Assembly: GCA_030041295.1 (NCBI GenBank)
Contig: JASHOD010000100.1
Location: 1 to 55,180, forward strand
DNA: 55,180 nucleotides
Direction of reading: 5' to 3'
Source: Nitrososphaerales archaeon
GTDB lineage: Archaea > Thermoproteota > Nitrososphaeria > Nitrososphaerales > CADDZS01
The translations under genes were made by a program, and so were the position numbers. Under the pieces are notes generated by a model. The model was given only the letters and a program-made list of their open reading frames with translations, made no database searches and was not told the origin of the DNA. Of the stretch, positions 32,744 through 40,907 are shown piece after piece. Positions within the stretch are counted from its first letter, which is position 1; each line of letters begins with the position of its first letter.

Positions 32744-33101
32744 TCTGTTCTTTCAAGCTGCATTCGAAGACACTCATATAAGCATTGCATAACTTTGCAA
32801 ATTGATGTTTACCCAATTTTTAGATCGACTGTCCTATTTTCTGATCATCAAAGGCAACTTTGGACATGCCTATTTTTGAAATACGAAATGAGTACTCGCA
32901 ATTTGGCAAGGTCGCAAAAGACGTTATATTATTGTTTAGACGCAAAGCCCAACGGAAATCTCACAAAAGGTGCGAGTATACGGCAAGCGTATCTAACAAT
33001 TGCAAAGTGCACGCTATTGCATTCGCTAGTTTTGGCTGCCTTTGGAACAAATGATGAGAGTTTGCGGAAAACAAGAGAATAAAATTCGGAGGTTTTGAAA
33101 G
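32744..33101. promoter_or_regulatory. Divergent regulatory region between binding protein 2 and dppD
   Basis: The 358-bp space has no convincing gene. On the minus side, CTTATAT at 32776-32782 serves binding protein 2. On the plus side, GTTATATTATTG near 32922 is TATA-like but about 170 bases from dppD, leaving a long leader. A short inverted repeat, ATACG-GCAAG-CGTAT at 32978-32992, lies in that leader. A clear Shine-Dalgarno GGAGGT at 33088-33093 precedes the dppD ATG by 8 bases, so dppD, unlike many genes here, uses a leadered mRNA. Confidence 0.45.
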
Positions 33102-34241
33102 ATGCAAAATCTGGATCAGGTAGTGGCAAGAAAAGATCCAGCCCTCGAAATTAAGAACCTCAAAGTCATCTTTCACACTTATGCTGGAACAGTGAAAGCT
33201 ATCGGTGGTATAGACCTGACTGTCTATAAACACGAATTATTAGGGCTTGTCGGCGAAAGCGGTTGCGGTAAGTCCGTAACTGCTCTAGCCATCGCGGGGC
33301 TATTGCCCGAAAACGTGGAGATACAGAGCGGCGAAATCGTCCTCCAGGGTCAGGACCTCCTCAAGAAGGGAAAGAAAGAGCTGCGGCTAGCGAGACTTTC
33401 AGACATTGCTATAGTCTTCCAGGATCCTATGACCTATCTTAATCCTGTTATTTCCATTGGGACCCAACTCACGGAGATGTTCACCGGAAATCCTAAATTC
33501 TACAAAGCCGAACTGATTAATTTTAGATTGGGCCAAATAGAGCAGGAGATTTCTCTTGCGAGGGGGAACATCGGAGAGCTTGAAGCGGAGAGAAATCATC
33601 TGAATGACCTAAAGAGTAGGCCCGACGCAAAGATATCAAAACGCGAAGTCAAAAGGCTCTCTAGACTAAGAGCTATTGACTATCTCAACCTTGTTAGACT
33701 CCCGGAAGCTGAGAGAATTATGAAGATGTATCCATTTGAGTTATCGGGCGGAATGCGACAACGAGCAATGATTGCAATCGCCTTAGTTAGGCGACCAAAG
33801 GTCCTGCTCGCGGACGAAATTACAACAGCACTCGATGTTACAGTTCAGGCACAAGTCCTCGAATTACTCAAGGATCTGAGGGACAAGATCGACGCATCCA
33901 TCATTATTATAACCCACGATCTTGGAGTCGTCGCGCAAACGTGCGATCGTGTTGCCATTATGTACGCGGGGAATATAGTCGAAGTAGCAGCTGTTGAAGA
34001 GATATTCAAGAATCCACTGCACCCATATACGAAGGGTCTTTTCGCGGCGATTCCGAGGCTAGATACCGCGAAGGGAGACTTGGATTCGATCAAGGGCTCC
34101 GTGCCCGACCTGATATATCCGCCAACAGGCTGCAGATTCCACCCCCGCTGTCCATACGCTTTCGAGAAATGCCCCGAGGTAAAGCCGCAGCTTATCGAGG
34201 TGAGCCCAGGCCATACCGTAGCTTGCCTTCTTTATCAATAA
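33102..34241 (+). CDS. dppD: Peptide ABC transporter ATPase, DppD type
   Basis: A 379-aa ATPase that drives peptide uptake with DppB/DppC. Walker A is GESGCGKS (about residues 51-58), the Q-loop is in 'IVFQDPMTYLNP', the signature is LSGGMRQR and Walker B is 'LLADEITTALD', where the usual Pro is Ile. The H-loop is 'IIITHDLGVV'. The C-terminal extension 'CRFHPRCPYAFEKCPEV' is the Cys-rich tail of the OppD/DppD group. An extra basic-acidic helical segment of roughly 45-60 residues (about 130-190) lies between Q-loop and signature, making the protein longer than typical. The start is ATG with a good ribosome site. dppF follows after 13 bp. Confidence 0.95.
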   Translation: MQNLDQVVARKDPALEIKNLKVIFHTYAGTVKAIGGIDLTVYKHELLGLVGESGCGKSVTALAIAGLLPENVEIQSGEIVLQGQDLLKKGKKELRLARLSDIAIVFQDPMTYLNPVISIGTQLTEMFTGNPKFYKAELINFRLGQIEQEISLARGNIGELEAERNHLNDLKSRPDAKISKREVKRLSRLRAIDYLNLVRLPEAERIMKMYPFELSGGMRQRAMIAIALVRRPKVLLADEITTALDVTVQAQVLELLKDLRDKIDASIIIITHDLGVVAQTCDRVAIMYAGNIVEVAAVEEIFKNPLHPYTKGLFAAIPRLDTAKGDLDSIKGSVPDLIYPPTGCRFHPRCPYAFEKCPEVKPQLIEVSPGHTVACLLYQ

Positions 34242-34254
34242 TAGATGTAATTGT

Positions 34255-35292
34255 ATGACGACTCAGTATATTTTGGACGAGAGCGCAGGCAAGAAGGACG
34301 ATACCAGCCTGATCGAAGTCAGGGAAGTATACAAGTGGTTCCCGATTAAGGGCGGAATCTTCAGTCGTACAATAGCGAATGTTAGAGCCGTGGACGGTGT
34401 AAGCTTTGCTGTGAAGAGAGGTGAGACAATGGGTCTCGTCGGTGAATCTGGGTCAGGCAAGACTACTTTAGGGCGAACTATTCTGAGATTGACGGATGTC
34501 ACCAAAGGTCATGTTTTCTTTGATAAAGCCGAAATTACAGCTCTCAAGGGAAGGAGCCTGAAGAAGTTTCGTAGACAAATGCAAATGGTCTTCCAAGACC
34601 CGTATGCGTCCCTCGATCCGAGGCAAACAGTCAAGTCCACATTGACGGAGCCGATGAGAATTCACCATGTCGTCAAAGACAGGTCGGAGGCATACCAGTT
34701 AGCAGAGAAGCTCATCTCGGTGGTTGGTTTGAGCACCACTCATCTTTCGAGATTTCCTCACGAGTTTAGCGGCGGACAAAGACAGAGAATAGCTATCGCG
34801 AGAGCTCTTGCAGTGAATCCCAAATTCGTCTTGTTGGATGAGCCGACATCATCGCTGGATGTCTCTGTCCAGGCTCAGATCTTAAACCTTCTAAAAAATC
34901 TTCAGAACGAATTCAATCTGACGTATCTTTTCATATCGCACAACTTGTCCGTCATTAAGCACATGTGCGATCGTGTGGCTGTCATGTATCTAGGCAGAAT
35001 CGTCGAAATTGCCGGCGCGGGTCAGTTGTTTATTAATCCAAAGCATCCTTACACATTTGCGCTTCTCTCAGCAATCCCCAGTCCTGACCCCTCAACCAGA
35101 TCGAAAGAGCACGCGATATTGCGCGGCGATGTCCCCAGTCCAATTGATATACCTAGTGGCTGTCGATTTAGGACGAGGTGCCCTTACGCCACCCAGAAGT
35201 GCTCTGAAGAGTTCCCTCAGCTGGTCGAGGTCGAGCCAAATCATTGGATAGAATGCCACTACGACATTGATTTCAAGGTAGCAAAGAAATAG
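34255..35292 (+). CDS. dppF: Peptide ABC transporter ATPase, DppF type
   Basis: A 345-aa second ATPase of the importer, pairing with DppD. Walker A is GESGSGKT, the Q-loop 'MVFQDPYASLDPR', the signature FSGGQRQR, Walker B 'VLLDEPTSSLDVS' and the H-loop 'LFISHNLSV'. The Cys-rich C-terminal tail 'CRFRTRCPYATQKC' is present. Sequence and length are ordinary for DppF, with no insertion of the kind seen in DppD. It starts with ATG 13 bp after dppD in one operon. Confidence 0.95.
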   Translation: MTTQYILDESAGKKDDTSLIEVREVYKWFPIKGGIFSRTIANVRAVDGVSFAVKRGETMGLVGESGSGKTTLGRTILRLTDVTKGHVFFDKAEITALKGRSLKKFRRQMQMVFQDPYASLDPRQTVKSTLTEPMRIHHVVKDRSEAYQLAEKLISVVGLSTTHLSRFPHEFSGGQRQRIAIARALAVNPKFVLLDEPTSSLDVSVQAQILNLLKNLQNEFNLTYLFISHNLSVIKHMCDRVAVMYLGRIVEIAGAGQLFINPKHPYTFALLSAIPSPDPSTRSKEHAILRGDVPSPIDIPSGCRFRTRCPYATQKCSEEFPQLVEVEPNHWIECHYDIDFKVAKK

Positions 35293-35299
35293 CGCGGTT

Positions 35300-35587
35300 T
35301 CAGCTATGAGACAAAACTACAGCCAGAATAAACAAAATCACAATGAAAATTACAACGGGTAGGAGAATCGTTTCAAGGGAAGCTATAGTAATGGCAATAT
35401 AATCACGCCATTGTAACTTCACATCCTCATCCTTTTTGTCCTCAGTGTGTAGCGGCTGCCTGCCTGTGTTAGAAGAGGCTCCCGCTTGTGAGCCATTTTG
35501 ATCACTGTCAAGCCAGACCCAGTTGCCATAGATGTCTCTGACTAGTTTCTTCTTCATCTTGCTGTTGTCGTCGTGATCACTTGACAA
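35300..35587 (-). CDS. Small single-membrane-helix protein of unknown function
   Basis: A 95-aa protein with a hydrophilic N-terminal part and one C-terminal hydrophobic helix of about 25 residues ('LETILLPVVIFIVILFILAVVL'-like, read in two parts), so a tail-anchored or type II membrane protein with most residues in the cytoplasm. 'VRDIYGNWVWLDSD' near residues 16-29 recalls short archaeal hypothetical proteins. The longest frame starts with TTG at 35587; the ATG at codon 11 may be the true start. It is convergent with dppF, with only 7 bp between stops. Function unknown. Confidence 0.6.
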   Translation of the reverse strand: MSSDHDDNSKMKKKLVRDIYGNWVWLDSDQNGSQAGASSNTGRQPLHTEDKKDEDVKLQWRDYIAITIASLETILLPVVIFIVILFILAVVLSHS

Positions 35588-35729
35588 TGGAATATCATGT
35601 CCGTAGACTGTGCGACTGTTCCTTTTCCAAACCGTGCCTATTATTTCTTTGGCGTTTCCAAGCCTAATGACAATCTATAGATCCATACCATTTCGCTGAA
35701 ATGTCCTCTTTCCTGACGATTTTTTAAAA

Positions 35730-36152
35730 CTATGACTCCTTTCGCGATCCCCTGGAACATTCCTTCCAATTCTTTTCTTCTCTCCTAGAAGCTAGAGCAC
35801 CAAGACCTGTCCAAGGTTTCGTATGTAACGAATCAGCAAGTAAACTGACAAAACTTCGCGCTTGTTTAGTTGCGACCAACAGCTCGTCCTCGCTCGAATC
35901 CAGACCGAAACGGATGTCCAAGGTGCTGCCCTTCGGAGCAGTTATCGTCGGGATCAGAAGATTTTGTGATTTTGGCATTCTGCTGGGCTCGATAACTATT
36001 CGAAAGTATGCAGGAGAATCTATTTCAAACTCTGTCACGGTCTCATGTCCGTTTCTCGTGAAGCTCAACCCAAGGGCGCGAAGCGACTCGTCGGCGGCCT
36101 TTACGAGCGTCTTGTAATCCGTCGAAGCTCTTAGGAAAGTAAAGCCAGACAA
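35730..36152 (-). CDS. Hypothetical protein
   Basis: A 140-aa soluble frame with a balanced alpha/beta composition: 'TDYKTLVKAADESLRALGL' (amphipathic helix), then alternating strands 'FEIDSPAYFRIVIEP' and 'STLDIRFGLDSSEDE', then a helix 'TKQARSFVSLLADSL'. This looks like a real small domain (resembling SRPBCC/NTF2-size folds), but I do not recognise the family. The start is TTG, and the C-terminus is basic. A plus-strand frame in the same place (35914-36117) looks less protein-like. Confidence 0.55.
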   Translation of the reverse strand: MSGFTFLRASTDYKTLVKAADESLRALGLSFTRNGHETVTEFEIDSPAYFRIVIEPSRMPKSQNLLIPTITAPKGSTLDIRFGLDSSEDELLVATKQARSFVSLLADSLHTKPWTGLGALASRREEKNWKECSRGSRKES

Positions 36153-36741
36153 TCTTCAAATCAAGAAGTAATCGACCTGAAAATAATCTTTCCTACGGTC
36201 TCGTTCAGTATTTTACATGTGGGTTTGCCTGCATTACAGAGTCAGGCTTCGCAAACAATGAAGAAATACGAAGAGCTGGAGCCATTCGGAAATTCTAACA
36301 TCGTCAACAAGTGCATCAATAACAGCTATGTCTTTCTTTGGAGGAATGCATACGAATTCAGCAATGAAATATGCCAAAAGAATCAGGGAATGGACGAAAA
36401 TAGACAAACCAAATCAGGAAGCTTTACACCGGAGAATTCAGAGGAAAGATATTTAGTTCAAATCATAGAATGAGAGTAATTGTCTTCAAACATATCAAGA
36501 AGAATGGAAAAATCGAGTTCTGGCATCTTCTGGCAAATCTTCCTGACATTCTCTATCCATTGCAGGTGAAGATTGACCTCTACCATGAAGGGCAGGAAAG
36601 AGAAGCTTACTTCAAGAGCGACAAATCTCATCGGAATCAAGGCACTCATCCTCCTAGCTTGCATAACTCACAACACGATTGTACATGCGCCTATCGATTT
36701 GATACAAATCAGGATACGGTTTTGGAATTTCACTTGTTTGA
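36153..36741. other. 589-bp space with only weak coding potential
   Basis: Two small plus-strand frames are seen: 36219-36473 (84 residues, with an internal ATG at 36258) and the first part of 36470-37024, which then overlaps the LLM gene antisense. A minus-strand frame lies at 36458-36664. None shows a known motif, a good ribosome site or a hydrophobic pattern. The region may hold decayed coding sequence or an unrecognised small gene. No RNA gene or repeat is visible to me. Confidence 0.3.
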
Positions 36742-37749
36742 CTATTTGAAGGCTGGTATGATATCCCTTCCAATTGTCTTAAGAGCTGTGGAAACGCTCG
36801 GTCCGAGTGGTCCTCCTAGCGACACCTGCGTCACACCAGCCTTTTCCAGCTTCGCGATTCTCTCAACACAATCTGAGATAGTCCCAGTAATTCCCAGTTG
36901 CAACATTTCATCGGTCACAAGCTCGACTGCTCTCTCGGACCTTCCTCGGAAGTTTTCCCTTTTTATCTTAACAAAATCGCTCAACGAGAGTCCGACTGTG
37001 TTGAGATCCCGTTCACTTAGATAGGGTCCAAAATACGCAATAACTGGTTTCAGCAGCTCCGCCGCCTTCTTCGGGTCCTCTTTGGAAATCGAAATCCACG
37101 CAAAGCCCACGATATCGATATCCTCCTTTTTTCGACTGGAGTGAGCGAGACCCTCCATGATAGAACTCACGGCGAGCGACGCAGATTCAGGGGGAGTGAC
37201 CATCGGGTAGGTTCCGTCGCCGATCTCTCCGCTCAAGATCAAATAGTCTCTTCCGTGAGGGGAGATGTAAATTGGAATGCTCTCTCTAGGAGGCTTGAAA
37301 CGCAAATACGCCTCTGTTCCCCAATGATACAGTTTTCCATTGAACTCTTCGAATGACTTCGTCCTAGATGAGCGCAAACACCTTCTAACAACCTCGACTG
37401 CTTCTCTCGTCCTTGCCAGTTCATCTCCGGCCTCGGTTCCCACCCACTTAAGCATCTCGTCGGTGTGGCCTCCTATGCAAAGTACAGCCCTCTCCCCAGA
37501 AATCTCATCCAAGGTCGCAACTAGTGTTGCGGCTTCATCAGGAGAAACCCCGTACGGGCTCGTGAAGATAGGAAGCTTGACGCGATTTGTCCGGCTGGCA
37601 ACTATCGAGATGATAGGCCACGTGCTGCGCATAAACGTGTCGTGTGCAAACCAGCAAAAATCGAATCCACATTCTTCAGAGAGTATTCCACATTTAATCT
37701 GTTCGTTTGCAGGGTACCAACCCAAAAAACGCGAACCGAACTTCAGCAA
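36742..37749 (-). CDS. LLM-class flavin oxidoreductase (F420-type, Mer-like), copy 2
   Basis: A 335-aa luciferase-like barrel. 'CGFDFCWFAHDTFMR' near the N-terminus, 'RVKLPIFTSPYGVSPDEAATLVATLDEISGERAVLCIGG' for the core strand-loop-helix, read in segments, and 'PIYISPHGRDYLILSGEIGDGTYP' resemble F420-dependent methylene-tetrahydromethanopterin reductase relatives. The exact substrate is unknown; the true Mer of the cell need not be this copy. The start is TTG. It lies 56 bp upstream of the binding protein 3 stop, on the same strand and read after it. Confidence 0.88.
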   Translation of the reverse strand: MLKFGSRFLGWYPANEQIKCGILSEECGFDFCWFAHDTFMRSTWPIISIVASRTNRVKLPIFTSPYGVSPDEAATLVATLDEISGERAVLCIGGHTDEMLKWVGTEAGDELARTREAVEVVRRCLRSSRTKSFEEFNGKLYHWGTEAYLRFKPPRESIPIYISPHGRDYLILSGEIGDGTYPMVTPPESASLAVSSIMEGLAHSSRKKEDIDIVGFAWISISKEDPKKAAELLKPVIAYFGPYLSERDLNTVGLSLSDFVKIKRENFRGRSERAVELVTDEMLQLGITGTISDCVERIAKLEKAGVTQVSLGGPLGPSVSTALKTIGRDIIPAFK

Positions 37750-37805
37750 CCCATACTCTAACCCACCCGAAGACTACTTTGCTTTAGTACTACCGCCTAT
37801 TTGTT

Positions 37806-39974
37806 TTACGACAACAAGTAGTAATAGAAGCCAGGCAATAGCTGAATAAATGGATTCCACGAGAATCCTTTGATGTTGGCAGTCATCACACCGAAGAAGG
37901 CTGGCTGGAAAGTCCAGAGATACATGACTTCGTTGTTGGCGATGACATTCATAGCTTGTGAATCCTGCAAGACGGCGGTGTTGTTCCCTTCAGAACTCGC
38001 TAGATTTGCGGCAGTGGCCAACTGACCCAGCGCGGTTATATTCCATCCATCAGATCCGGCATATGGTCCTCCGGGCGCCAAAACACCGTTCAGATAATCG
38101 GTCGCGTAGGGGTAATCAGCGCCCCAACTCGACGCATACATGTAAAGCTCGTCAGACTCGGACTCGGTGGACAGAGCACCTGAGGGGAGCGGAACTACCG
38201 ATACAGTCAGTCCCATGTTGTACGTAGCGCTTATGTTGTTGATGACGGAAGCAATTTGGGAGAAGATGGCCTCGTCGACTGCGTCTCCTGCTGGATAAGT
38301 AAGCGGTATGCTCTGGGCAACGGGGCTAGAACACACTCCGTTTGTGAGAGACACACAACCAAACGTGTTGTTGAACTCGCCGGTCGGCGCTATCGTATCG
38401 TTCACTTGAGTGAAATGAGTAATTGGGTTTTCCATTGCTTGCAGCAAGAGCTGAGCCGCGGTGTCAGGATTATAGGAGTAGGCCGGCAAAAGCGAAGAAT
38501 TGTACGACCCGTCAGGCGAAAGCCCAGGATCCATGAGGTTAGGCGCTACAACGCCGAGTCGGTTGTTTACGTCGATATTAATCTCCGTTAGGTTCACAGA
38601 ATCAGCAAATGCAAGCCGAATTCGCCTATCGGCAAAAGGTTGGAACATGTACTTCAACCCGGTGGTCGGGTTTGTAACGTTTGTAGAGAACGCTTCAAAC
38701 GCAGTCTCTGCAGTAAGGTAAGGTCCCACAACTTGGACGCCAGGCACCACTGAAACAAAAGTATCATTATTGATCCATTCATTCATCGACGCAAAGTCGT
38801 AGAGGTTTGCCGCAGACAAGTCTATGGCCATCAGTTTTCCAGCGGCCGCAGCATTCCTAAGATCAATCTCTCTGGTGGACACCGACGGAACCACATTGAT
38901 ATAGACCGTCTGTATTTTAGGCAAAATCTTTTGGCCACCCATGTACTGATATGCACCGCCCCAATAGTTTGGGTTTGCCTGCAGAACAACATTTCCAGCC
39001 GAAGTCGCGCTCACAATAGTATAGGGGCCGGTGCCTGCCATCGAACCACTACTTGATGTGTCAAGATATGTTTCACCGCAACCCTGAGGGGTTGACCCGG
39101 AGTTGCAGGTGTTCGCGAAATCGACAAAGTATTGATAGATTTGATTTATCTCGGTACCAGAAAGTGTGGGATGTGTCAACGAGTATCCGGTACTCGACTG
39201 ATTCCACAAAGCTAGGTCGTGTTGCATTACGTACTCGGGTGCCATAATGTTCCCGAACACATATTCTGAAATTATGAACAGAAAAGCACTGTTGGGGACA
39301 AGAAGATGAATAGTAAATGTCAGCGGGCCTGTTATTTGCACGAAATTTTCGGCGAGCACCTCCTGCACATATTCGGCATTGTATGTTTGAGTGCATCCGC
39401 AGAGGGTAGTGCTGAGGCTAGTATTTTCTTCCTGTTGAAGCAGCCACGAGGCCTGAGTTCCATGGCTCACTGGTGTGCTTCCGTCAAACACGAGCATCCT
39501 GTTTAGGGAGAAGTATACGGCTGTAGAGTTGAGAGGCTCTCCATCTTGGAATGATATTCCACTTCGAAGTGTAAAGTAATAATCGCTTTGGTTGCTAGAT
39601 ACGGTGTAGCTCTGAGCCAGCCAGGGAATCAACTGCGACCCACTTCCATTGAACTGGAGAAGTGGCTCGTAGACATTTTCAGTTATTCCTCCATCGTAAC
39701 CATCATACACCACGGTGGGATCTAGGTACTGGGTGGTGTGATCAGTTTCGTAGGTAAACGTAGTTGGTACAGAACTAGACGTGGAAGATGTTGTTGATGA
39801 TATGGAAGATGTTGTTGATGATGAAGTGATTGGTGTAGTCGTTGTAGTTTTTGCCTGATATGTAGTAGCGGCTATGCCTGCTACTGCAACAATAATAACT
39901 ACAACGACGGCAATTAGAATTGTTCTGGTTCGACTAATAGCTCCACATAATCGCCTTCTGCCCAAAGAATACAT
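37806..39974 (-). CDS. Peptide ABC transporter solute-binding protein (SBP family 5), copy 3
   Basis: A 722-aa anchored binding protein with a basic N-terminus, one membrane helix (about residues 18-38), a Thr/Ser linker (about residues 42-70) and an SBP_bac_5 domain ('YYFTLRSGISFQDGEPLNS', 'GTGPYTIVS'). It shares the architecture and motifs of copies 1 and 2 ('MQHDLALWNQSSTGY') but has no long identical tracts with them. A TATA-like AAATATATCC at 39995-40004 (minus strand) lies about 21-30 bases before the ATG, a leaderless arrangement. The LLM oxidoreductase follows 56 bp downstream. Ligand unknown; peptide class by family. Confidence 0.92.
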   Translation of the reverse strand: MYSLGRRRLCGAISRTRTILIAVVVVIIVAVAGIAATTYQAKTTTTTPITSSSTTSSISSTTSSTSSSVPTTFTYETDHTTQYLDPTVVYDGYDGGITENVYEPLLQFNGSGSQLIPWLAQSYTVSSNQSDYYFTLRSGISFQDGEPLNSTAVYFSLNRMLVFDGSTPVSHGTQASWLLQQEENTSLSTTLCGCTQTYNAEYVQEVLAENFVQITGPLTFTIHLLVPNSAFLFIISEYVFGNIMAPEYVMQHDLALWNQSSTGYSLTHPTLSGTEINQIYQYFVDFANTCNSGSTPQGCGETYLDTSSSGSMAGTGPYTIVSATSAGNVVLQANPNYWGGAYQYMGGQKILPKIQTVYINVVPSVSTREIDLRNAAAAGKLMAIDLSAANLYDFASMNEWINNDTFVSVVPGVQVVGPYLTAETAFEAFSTNVTNPTTGLKYMFQPFADRRIRLAFADSVNLTEINIDVNNRLGVVAPNLMDPGLSPDGSYNSSLLPAYSYNPDTAAQLLLQAMENPITHFTQVNDTIAPTGEFNNTFGCVSLTNGVCSSPVAQSIPLTYPAGDAVDEAIFSQIASVINNISATYNMGLTVSVVPLPSGALSTESESDELYMYASSWGADYPYATDYLNGVLAPGGPYAGSDGWNITALGQLATAANLASSEGNNTAVLQDSQAMNVIANNEVMYLWTFQPAFFGVMTANIKGFSWNPFIQLLPGFYYYLLS

Positions 39975-39994
39975 TAGGAGAGAGGATCCTTACG

Positions 39995-40004
39995 GGATAT
40001 ATTT
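39995..40004 (-). promoter_or_regulatory. TATA-like element of binding protein gene 3
   Basis: AAATATATCC on the minus strand, about 21-30 bases before the ATG at 39974, fits a leaderless archaeal promoter. No other TATA-like run lies within 60 bases. Confidence 0.5.
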
Positions 40005-40232
40005 ACGGATAATGTTTCTGAGAATCGCTTTTTCGGCATGAACGAGCCAGCCGAGCGACGGATTGAAGTAGGAACCTTGGACCACCGAAGTTATCGGTTG
40101 GAACTATGCAACTGACAAGTTGAGAGAGCCGAGAATTGGAAAGCCAAGTGTTCTATGTTCGGGCATAGAAAGAGCCTATTTTGACAACAGATATTTCTCT
40201 AGCGCATTCCTAGGTTCCACTTAAGCACTCAT

Positions 40233-40589
40233 TCACTCGATCCACAAATCTCTCTCGAGAGGCTTCCACAATTCATTTTTCAGTCCTGCATGCACAAAGA
40301 CATTCATGTAATACGGATCAACTTTCTTGTATTCCTTGTACGGCCCTTCATAGTTTTCTCTACGGACCTTGTATTGTTCAAAAGCTTGAAGGCTATCGTA
40401 TTCCCAAACAATGAAATGCCTTGAGGACTCTTCTCCAGCTATATATTTTACAAAGTACCGGAGGCTTTTCCACTCGGGAAAAAGTTCTCTATGTTGATTT
40501 ACCCACTTTAGCCAATCTCTCATAGCAAGAGCGTGCTCTTCCGACTTGCCTTCTGCTACATGCCAGCTTTCAACTTCAAAAATGGCCAT
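40233..40589 (-). CDS. NIPSNAP/Dabb-like small protein
   Basis: A 118-aa protein from the ATG at 40589 (a longer frame to 40688 exists, but its first 33 residues look non-coding). The ferredoxin-like alpha/beta pattern is 'FEVESWHVAEGKSEEHALAMRDWL', 'SLRYFVKYIAGEESSRHFIVWEYDS' and 'AFEQYKVRRENYEGPYKEYKK', as in NIPSNAP or antibiotic-biosynthesis-monooxygenase-like (ABM/Dabb) stress proteins. These act as dimers on small reactive or aromatic molecules, but the function here is unknown. Confidence 0.65.
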   Translation of the reverse strand: MAIFEVESWHVAEGKSEEHALAMRDWLKWVNQHRELFPEWKSLRYFVKYIAGEESSRHFIVWEYDSLQAFEQYKVRRENYEGPYKEYKKVDPYYMNVFVHAGLKNELWKPLERDLWIE

Positions 40590-40710
40590 CTGAATTTCGC
40601 TCGCTCGCCCGCTACCTATAATGCAAGATCGTGAAATGCTAAAAGCGCTGATTAGAATATTTCGGTCAATCTGTCTTTTGGCTAACATTCATTAAAAATA
40701 TTGACTTCGA

Positions 40711-40809
40711 GGGCCTTGAATTTTATTGACTGGGGAAATTGCTCGATAAAAATGTGCTTTTGCTCGAGGTCCCGAACTCATTCATGTTCAAATCCCATCA
40801 GGCCCGCCA
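40711..40809 (+). other. tRNA-like fragment (acceptor-stem and T-arm resemblance only)
   Basis: GGGCCTT at 40711-40717 can pair with CAGGCCC at 40799-40805 over six of seven positions, and GCCA follows at 40806-40809. A T-loop-like TTCAAAT lies at 40786-40792 with CCCAT after it, but the matching 5' T-stem is incomplete (two G missing), and no good D-arm or anticodon arm can be drawn in the 99 bases. It may be a decayed tRNA, a tRNA-derived insertion scar, or chance. Confidence 0.2.
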
Positions 40810-40907
40810 ATCTGAACGCGGGCGCTATCGACCTAAAAATAATCTTTTTTCCTCATAGCGTCATCCAAAAAATTCCTCTGCACGAGGGCCGCCAAAAATC
40901 CGAAGCG

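Noticed and set aside
36470..37024. 184-codon plus-strand frame
   Set aside because: Most of it is antisense to the well-supported LLM oxidoreductase, and the rest shows no family pattern.
39770..39830. Short tandem repeat in binding protein 3, possibly a regulatory or phase-variable repeat
   Set aside because: It encodes the Ser/Thr linker; low-complexity coding explains it.
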